This document shows, piece after piece, positions 5,805 through 8,990 of a stretch of DNA of 8,990 nt. The stretch's first letter is position 1. Each line of letters begins with the position of its first letter. The notes under the pieces were generated by a model. The model saw only the letters and a list, made by a program, of their open reading frames with translations. It did not search any database and was not told where the DNA came from. A program made the translations under genes and the position numbers. Source of the DNA: Candidatus Caldarchaeum sp. (GTDB taxonomy: Archaea > Thermoproteota > Nitrososphaeria_A > Caldarchaeales > Caldarchaeaceae); the NCBI GenBank assembly GCA_025054795.1, contig JANWZU010000158.1:1-8990 (forward strand), in the 5' to 3' direction.

Positions 5805-5811
5805 CTTTTAT
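5805..5811 (-). promoter_or_regulatory. TATA-like box for the YHS gene
   Basis: ATAAAAG on the minus strand is centred 25 bases upstream of the ATG at 5783, consistent with a leaderless transcript. It lies next to the TATA-like box for thioredoxin reductase, so the two divergent promoters are back to back and could be jointly controlled. Confidence 0.5.
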
Positions 5812-5812
5812 G

Positions 5813-5820
5813 TTTTAATA
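5813..5820 (+). promoter_or_regulatory. TATA-like box for thioredoxin reductase
   Basis: TTTTAATA is centred about 28 bases before the ATG at 5845, the usual archaeal spacing for a leaderless or nearly leaderless mRNA. Confidence 0.5.
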
Positions 5821-5844
5821 CTTGCCGGAGCACATGCTTAACGT

Positions 5845-6792
5845 ATGGATACAGACTATGACATTATTGTAGTTGGAGGAGGACCTGCTGGATACACGGC
5901 TGCGATATACGCCTGCAGAGCAAACCTCCGAACCCTGCAGGTTGCCGGAATAGAGGCCGGTGGCCAGCTCATGCTTACGCGTGAGGTTGAAAACTATCCA
6001 GGCTTCAGCAGAGGCGTCTTGGGCCCTGACTTGATGGAGAACATGAGGCAGCAGGCCGAGAACCAGGGAGTTAAAATAATTTACGACAACGCCACCTCTG
6101 TTAATTTCCGCAGCTACCCGCTTGAGGTTTACGTGAACGAGGAGAGATTCAGGGCTAAGGCCGTGATTGTTGCTACAGGCGCTTCGCCCAAGTGGCTTGG
6201 CTTGCCTGATGAGAGGAGGCTTTTGGGAAGAGGAGTCTCCAGCTGCGCAACCTGCGACGGCCCCCTGTTCAGAGGCACAGATTCGACGGTTGTTGTGGGA
6301 GGCGGCGACACGGCGATGGAGTACACTCTTTTTCTGAGCAACCTTGTGTCTAAGGTCTACGTCGTTCACAGAAGGGACAGCTTGAGGGCTTCTAAGGTAC
6401 TTGCGGAGAGGGCGATGAAGAACCCTAAGGTGGAGTTTGTGTGGAACTCTGTTGTTGAAGGCATCTTAGGCGAGAGGAAGGTTGAAGCTGTGAAGGTCAG
6501 AAACGTTAAAACCGACGAAGTCAGAGAAATAGCCTGTCAGTCGGTTTTCGTAGCAATTGGCCACAAGCCTAACACCGAGATATTCCAAGGCCAGCTGGAG
6601 CTTGACGAAGAGGGTTATGTAAAGGTTTACGACGGCATGAGGACCAGCGTCCCGGGAGTTTTCGCAGCAGGAGACGTCCACGACCGCAGGTACAGGCAGG
6701 CGGTGACGGCCGCCGGCTACGGATGCATGGCAGCCATGGAGGCCATCTGGTTCATCGAGAGAGGGGAGCCTGAGAAGCTGCTCAAGCCCTAG
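5845..6792 (+). CDS. trxB: Thioredoxin reductase (NADPH-dependent flavoprotein)
   Basis: The 315-residue protein has the full low-molecular-weight thioredoxin reductase layout: the FAD-binding VGGGPAG at 10-16, ENYPGF at 49-54, the redox-active pair in SSCATCDG (Cys134 and Cys137), the second dinucleotide-binding loop VGGGDTA at 151-157, HRRD at 175-178 which favours NADPH over NADH, and the C-terminal FAD contact GVFAAGDV at 271-278. Length is normal. It transfers electrons from NADPH through FAD and the disulfide to thioredoxin or glutaredoxin-like proteins in the cytoplasm. No classic CxxC thioredoxin is in the window; the neighbours are Rieske ferredoxins and thioredoxin-fold proteins without CxxC. 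It diverges from the YHS gene, and its last four bases overlap the end of the second Rieske gene. Confidence 0.96.
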   Translation: MDTDYDIIVVGGGPAGYTAAIYACRANLRTLQVAGIEAGGQLMLTREVENYPGFSRGVLGPDLMENMRQQAENQGVKIIYDNATSVNFRSYPLEVYVNEERFRAKAVIVATGASPKWLGLPDERRLLGRGVSSCATCDGPLFRGTDSTVVVGGGDTAMEYTLFLSNLVSKVYVVHRRDSLRASKVLAERAMKNPKVEFVWNSVVEGILGERKVEAVKVRNVKTDEVREIACQSVFVAIGHKPNTEIFQGQLELDEEGYVKVYDGMRTSVPGVFAAGDVHDRRYRQAVTAAGYGCMAAMEAIWFIERGEPEKLLKP

Positions 6793-7097
6793 ACCTCGAC
6801 GTACAAGCTGTCGCCTTCCAGAACCACCCTGTACGCCTTCAAGGGCTTTTCCGCAGGAGGGTTGAGAACCTCGCCCGTGTCAAGCCTAAACCTCGACAGA
6901 TGGACTGGGCAGGTGATTGTGCCTTCCATCAGAAGGCCGTTGGAGAGTTCGGCGTAGTCATGAGTGCAGATGTTCGAGACGGCGTAGAACCTGCCTGCGT
7001 GCTTCAGCAGAAGTATTTGCTCTCCCTCAACGTCAACCACGGTTGAGCCTCCCTCGTCTATGTCGGAGGCTTTGCATACCTTGACCAGCCTAGCCAC
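6789..7097 (-). CDS. Small soluble Rieske [2Fe-2S] ferredoxin (second of two)
   Basis: The 102-residue protein is a complete stand-alone Rieske domain with ligands C44-T-H46 and C63-P-V-H66, followed by LSRFRLDTGEV, close to the usual GSRFDL.TGEV; the glycine after the second histidine is replaced by leucine. It has no membrane anchor or signal. Residues 1-7 (MARLVKV), the ligand positions and the overall length match the first Rieske protein, so the two are paralogues, but they differ enough elsewhere to suggest an old duplication or different partners. The start is GTG, supported by a TATA-like box 25 bases upstream and by the alignment with its paralogue. It converges on thioredoxin reductase with a 4-base overlap; pairing with that enzyme is possible but not shown. 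Confidence 0.92.
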   Translation of the reverse strand: MARLVKVCKASDIDEGGSTVVDVEGEQILLLKHAGRFYAVSNICTHDYAELSNGLLMEGTITCPVHLSRFRLDTGEVLNPPAEKPLKAYRVVLEGDSLYVEV

Positions 7098-7100
7098 GTC

Positions 7101-7128
7101 AGGTTTTTTGAATGGTTTCTAAAAACCT
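7101..7128. repeat. Inverted repeat over the promoter of the second Rieske gene
   Basis: AGGTTTTT at 7101-7108 is the exact reverse complement of AAAAACCT at 7121-7128, with 12 bases between. Nested inside, GGTTT at 7114-7118 and AAACC at 7123-7127 form a tighter inverted repeat with a 4-base centre that overlaps the TATA-like box. The position between -4 and -31 relative to the GTG suggests an operator rather than an mRNA hairpin. Confidence 0.4.
7118..7126 (-). promoter_or_regulatory. TATA-like box for the second Rieske gene
   Basis: The minus strand reads GTTTTTAGA here, then AAC, centred 25 bases before the GTG start at 7097. It lies a few bases before the end of the upstream 157-residue gene, so the Rieske gene probably has its own promoter. 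Confidence 0.4.
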
Positions 7129-7132
7129 TACC

Positions 7133-7606
7133 CTAATGACATCTGTAGCGGGGGAAGAGCTTTTTCAACTCCTCCACGGCTGGGGCTGAACCGCTTGTGA
7201 ACTTCGCCTCAATCGTTCTGGAAGTCTCTGGGCAGGGAATTGTGAGGGTTGACTGCGTCAACAGCTTTCTGCGGAGTCCTCTCTTCACTGTGCGGTTGCC
7301 TATGAAGCAGTTATGGCCGTTTACTGTCGATGCTTCGAAGCCTTCCTTTAGAAGGCCGGGGTTTCTAACTCCTTTCCTGCATCGCAGGTCTAGCTCGACA
7401 ACTTCTCCGCCGACTAGGTTTACGACGTAGTAGCTTGAGGAGCCGTCCAAAACCCATCCAACCCCTTTCACAACAGAGGTGTAGTTAACGTCTGCAGGCG
7501 CATCACCAAGCTTAACGCTCCATCCCTCGGGAACGTATATGTAAATCCACGTAAACCTGCCCATCAGAAGGTTTCCAGTCGCAAGCTCATACTCCCTAGC
7601 AGGCAT
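7133..7606 (-). CDS. Unrecognised 157-residue protein, second gene after the cysteine-less thioredoxin-like protein
   Basis: I do not recognise this family. There is no clear signal peptide or membrane span. The sequence is beta-rich: strands such as FTWIYIYVPEGWSVKL (18-33), SYYVVNLVGGEVVELDL (58-74) and a second part with TVNGHNCFIG (94-103) and LTIPCPETSRTIEAKF (121-136). Four cysteines (76, 100, 125, 156) and His98 could make a metal or disulfide site but no standard motif is seen. It begins 18 bases after the stop of the thioredoxin-like gene on the same strand, with only a weak ribosome binding site, so the two probably share a transcript from the divergent promoter near 8038. The N-terminus could be slightly different, as there is no good alternative marker of the start. 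Confidence 0.7.
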   Translation of the reverse strand: MPAREYELATGNLLMGRFTWIYIYVPEGWSVKLGDAPADVNYTSVVKGVGWVLDGSSSYYVVNLVGGEVVELDLRCRKGVRNPGLLKEGFEASTVNGHNCFIGNRTVKRGLRRKLLTQSTLTIPCPETSRTIEAKFTSGSAPAVEELKKLFPRYRCH

Positions 7607-7624
7607 GACCGCTCATTCCAGAGG

Positions 7625-8011
7625 TCAGTCAAAACGAAACTTGAGCCTTCTCTCAGCTTTCTTTGAGGTTAGGTCCTTGATTTTCTTAACGACTTCGCCG
7701 ATGTTTTCGGTTATCTTTACGGGCTGGTTGTTCACCACCGCATAGTAGCCACGGCCTAGGCGATGCCTCAGCGAAAGAGCCACGCCGTATGGCGAGAAAG
7801 CCTGCACAAGCCTAACCTTGAAACCCACCATGATAAGCTCCTTTACCAGGGCCTCAACCTTAGCCAACTCCTCAAGCAAATCCCGTGGATATTCCCGGAG
7901 CTGCGAATCCAAGAAAGAGGACCCGAGCAAGCTGGCTGGATGACTGGCAGACCTACGTGCAGCCAGAAACAGCGTTGGAAACACTCCGACTATGGAAACC
8001 TTGTTCGCCAA
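7625..8011 (-). CDS. Thioredoxin-fold-like protein without cysteines, paralogue of its divergent neighbour
   Basis: The 128-residue protein has no cysteine at all. Its C-terminal half reads like the end of a thioredoxin fold: a strand KVRLVQAFSPYG (65-76), then a strand pair AVVNNQPVKI (91-100) and a final helix EVVKKIKDL (106-114). It can be aligned by eye with the protein encoded divergently at 8056-8475: KVSIVGVFP with KVELYDIYP, EYPRDLL with EYPDDVI, AFSPYG with LLSPVG, and YAVVNNQPV with GIVVDGRKV. I infer that the two are paralogues and that this one has lost any redox cysteine, so it may serve a structural or binding role, perhaps as a partner of the other. The start is a TTG, supported by the TATA-like box 27 bases upstream and by the alignment. 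Confidence 0.68.
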   Translation of the reverse strand: MANKVSIVGVFPTLFLAARRSASHPASLLGSSFLDSQLREYPRDLLEELAKVEALVKELIMVGFKVRLVQAFSPYGVALSLRHRLGRGYYAVVNNQPVKITENIGEVVKKIKDLTSKKAERRLKFRFD

Positions 8012-8029
8012 CTACTCTAAATCTGGTGG

Positions 8030-8047
8030 AAAGGTTAATAAACCTTT
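8030..8047. promoter_or_regulatory. 18-bp palindrome containing the divergent TATA-like box
   Basis: The 44-base gap between the two thioredoxin-like genes contains a perfect inverted repeat, AAAGGTT-AATA-AACCTTT, with 7-base arms and a 4-base centre. The middle (TTAATAAA at 8035-8042) works as a TATA-like box for the minus-strand gene, being 27 bases from its TTG. It is only about 18 bases from the plus-strand ATG at 8056, which is short, so the plus gene may use a different box or start. A regulator bound to the palindrome would block both genes. GGTT...AACC half-sites also appear over the second Rieske promoter at 7114-7127. Confidence 0.5.
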
Positions 8048-8055
8048 AATCACCT

Positions 8056-8475
8056 ATGCACGATGAGAGGGTTTTGCAAAAACCCGTGAAGGTCGAGCTT
8101 TACGACATCTACCCGATGACTCTAGGCCACTGCCCCCACTACAACCTTCTCTCAGCTGAGATGTACGCAGCTGGCTCCGAGTTCTGCGAGCTCTCGACCC
8201 AAGCCTCCGAATACCCCGACGACGTAATCAAAAACCATTTGAGAGCAGCTGAGGTGGTGAAGTTTCTCAGACAGTCGTTCAACGGGGTTAGGATGAACGT
8301 GGAGGTTGAGATGGTGAACCTGCTTTCGCCCGTAGGGTTCTTCAAAAGCATTCTGCACGGTGTTTGGAGAAGGCCTGGGATAGTCGTCGACGGCAGGAAG
8401 GTTTGTGATGGAGAGACAGACTGGGATGGTTTGAGGAAAGCGGTTGAGGAGGCTTGGCTGAAACGGGTGAAGTGA
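8056..8475 (+). CDS. Thioredoxin-fold-like protein with non-standard cysteines
   Basis: The 139-residue protein has a probable thioredoxin-like fold: a first strand KVELYDIYP (12-20), then GHCPHYN (24-30) at the place where a CxxC would lie, a long helix around 56-72, a strand VEVEMVNLLSP (82-92), a possible cis-proline strand RRPGIVVDGRKV (105-116) and a final helix (123-136). Cysteines are at 26, 44 and 117. Cys26 stands alone in CPHY rather than CxxC, so if the protein is redox active it would be a monothiol type or bind metal with the nearby histidines. It aligns by eye with the divergent cysteine-free protein at 7625-8011. It ends in a 4-base overlap with the next gene, so those two are coupled. 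Thioredoxin reductase nearby could be a partner, but that is inference. Family not firmly recognised. Confidence 0.78.
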   Translation: MHDERVLQKPVKVELYDIYPMTLGHCPHYNLLSAEMYAAGSEFCELSTQASEYPDDVIKNHLRAAEVVKFLRQSFNGVRMNVEVEMVNLLSPVGFFKSILHGVWRRPGIVVDGRKVCDGETDWDGLRKAVEEAWLKRVK

Positions 8476-8759
8476 GATTAGGGTCGGTGAAAGGCGGGTG
8501 GAAACAAGCTCTAAAAGATTTCTTCTTCGGAGCCTTAATCCTCGGCCTGTACCAGAACGTCGCCAGCGTTAAAAAGAAATACGACGACATATTTTTCTCG
8601 TTGATTATGGGAGAGTTTCTGGGCATACCCCTGCTTGGAAACTACTTTACGCTGCGAATTGTTCCATACCTTCTGCCCGATTTGGAGAGAGCTAGGCTTC
8701 GGCTATTGAGAGATGTGGACATACTTGAGCTTATGAGGGAGGGGCCTGCAGTACACTAG
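8472..8759 (+). CDS. Unrecognised 95-residue, partly hydrophobic protein coupled to the thioredoxin-like gene
   Basis: I choose the GTG at 8472, which forms a GTGA overlap with the stop of the preceding gene and has GGGTGA shortly upstream as a likely ribosome binding site; a TTG at 8454 in the same frame would add six residues. The protein has two hydrophobic stretches, FFFGALILGLY (17-27) and about residues 39-56 (IFFSLIMGEFLGIPLLGN), which may sit in or on the membrane, and then an amphipathic basic helix (LERARLRLLRDVDILELM, 71-88). There are no cysteines or known catalytic motifs. The compact conserved-looking core GEFLGIPLLGNYFTLRIVPY suggests a true family, though I cannot name it. Coupling implies it anchors or partners the thioredoxin-like protein. 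Its TAG stop shares the CTAG sequence with the stop of the opposing gene. Confidence 0.72.
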   Translation: MRLGSVKGGWKQALKDFFFGALILGLYQNVASVKKKYDDIFFSLIMGEFLGIPLLGNYFTLRIVPYLLPDLERARLRLLRDVDILELMREGPAVH

Positions 8760-8990
8760 AGTTTTCGGCTGTTTTTACTCCTATCGCTGCCGGCTTTAGC
8801 CCTTCTTCTTGCGATCACGTAGAAGACGGCTGCTAAGATTGGTATCGATGCACCTAACATAAAGAGTTGTGAGCTGTCTGTTCTCCAAACTGCTTTAACT
8901 GTTTTGGGACCGTTCATTAAAACAGTTGCCGTAGGAGAATTCCCGCTGTAGTCGCCTGACCAGCCTTCAAATATTGCTGTGGTCAAAAAC
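8756..8990 (-). CDS. C-terminal end of a cell-surface protein with a membrane anchor (partial)
   Basis: The frame is open to the right edge of the window, so only the last 77 or so residues are visible. They contain a repeat-like beta segment, TAIFEGWSGDYSGNSP followed by ATVLMNGPKTVKAVW, which resembles the InlB-type B-repeat (GWSGD...MDG.K.V.A.W) found near the C-terminus of many large secreted archaeal proteins. A single transmembrane helix (LFMLGASIPILAAVFYVIA) follows, then a basic tail (RRRAKAGSDRSK). This layout places the body outside the cell and the tail in the cytoplasm. The function of the missing part cannot be told. A TTG at 8986 could be read as a start but the motif at the edge shows the gene continues upstream. 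Confidence 0.75.
   Translation of the reverse strand, partial: FLTTAIFEGWSGDYSGNSPTATVLMNGPKTVKAVWRTDSSQLFMLGASIPILAAVFYVIARRRAKAGSDRSKNSRKL

Noticed and set aside
5815..6369. 184-codon minus-strand frame opposite thioredoxin reductase
   Set aside because: The plus strand clearly encodes thioredoxin reductase; the antisense translation has a random-like composition and no recognisable motif.
7101..7128. Reading the inverted repeat as an intrinsic terminator for the 157-residue gene
   Set aside because: The hairpin stem is almost all A-T, the loop is 12 bases, and it overlaps the next gene's TATA-like box, so an operator role fits better.
8454..8471. Upstream TTG start of the small membrane-like protein
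   Set aside because: The GTG at 8472 gives the typical 4-base overlap with the previous stop and has a better-placed GGGTGA ribosome binding site.

Overview
The window looks like chromosomal DNA of an archaeon, most likely a thermophilic member of the TACK group (an Aigarchaeota/Caldarchaeales-type genome would fit; this is inference from gene content, not a database match). Three things point to archaea. The tRNA-His gene has no encoded CCA and has a templated G at -1. The KsgA/Dim1-type methyltransferase is archaeal-like. AT-rich TATA-like boxes lie about 23-28 bases upstream of most first-gene start codons, so many transcripts are probably leaderless. GTG and TTG starts are common and coding is very dense: there is no gene-free stretch above 300 bases and no mobile element, rRNA or CRISPR array.

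Layout. (1) 1-1103, minus strand: a secreted PCuAC-type copper-binding protein, a LutC/YkgG-type LUD-domain protein, and the first codons of an overlapping downstream gene. (2) 1171-2989: a Trm112-like zinc protein on plus, converging on and overlapping a membrane GT2 processive glycosyltransferase on minus. (3) 3017-4204, minus: tRNA-His(GTG), a KsgA/Dim1-family rRNA adenine dimethyltransferase, and an unrecognised 105-residue protein whose stop codon abuts the Dim1 start. (4) 4265-5599: a macro-domain ADP-ribose-type hydrolase on plus, overlapping a zinc-ribbon membrane protein on minus that is probably cotranscribed with a small Rieske ferredoxin. (5) 5640-7097: a 47-residue YHS metal-binding protein on minus, divergent from a thioredoxin reductase on plus, which converges on a second small Rieske ferredoxin. 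(6) 7133-8990: a head-to-head pair of proteins that look like diverged thioredoxin-fold paralogues, each followed by one unrecognised protein, and the C-terminal end of a cell-surface protein.

The middle and right parts form a redox and metal neighbourhood: thioredoxin reductase, two near-identically built Rieske ferredoxins, a YHS protein and two thioredoxin-like proteins. No ordinary CxxC thioredoxin is present, so the reductase's partner is either elsewhere or unconventional. The least explained parts are the divergent thioredoxin-like pair, only one of which has cysteines, sharing an 18-bp palindrome that contains the TATA-like box, and the small uncharacterised proteins attached to each side. 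All four convergent gene pairs overlap at their 3' ends.
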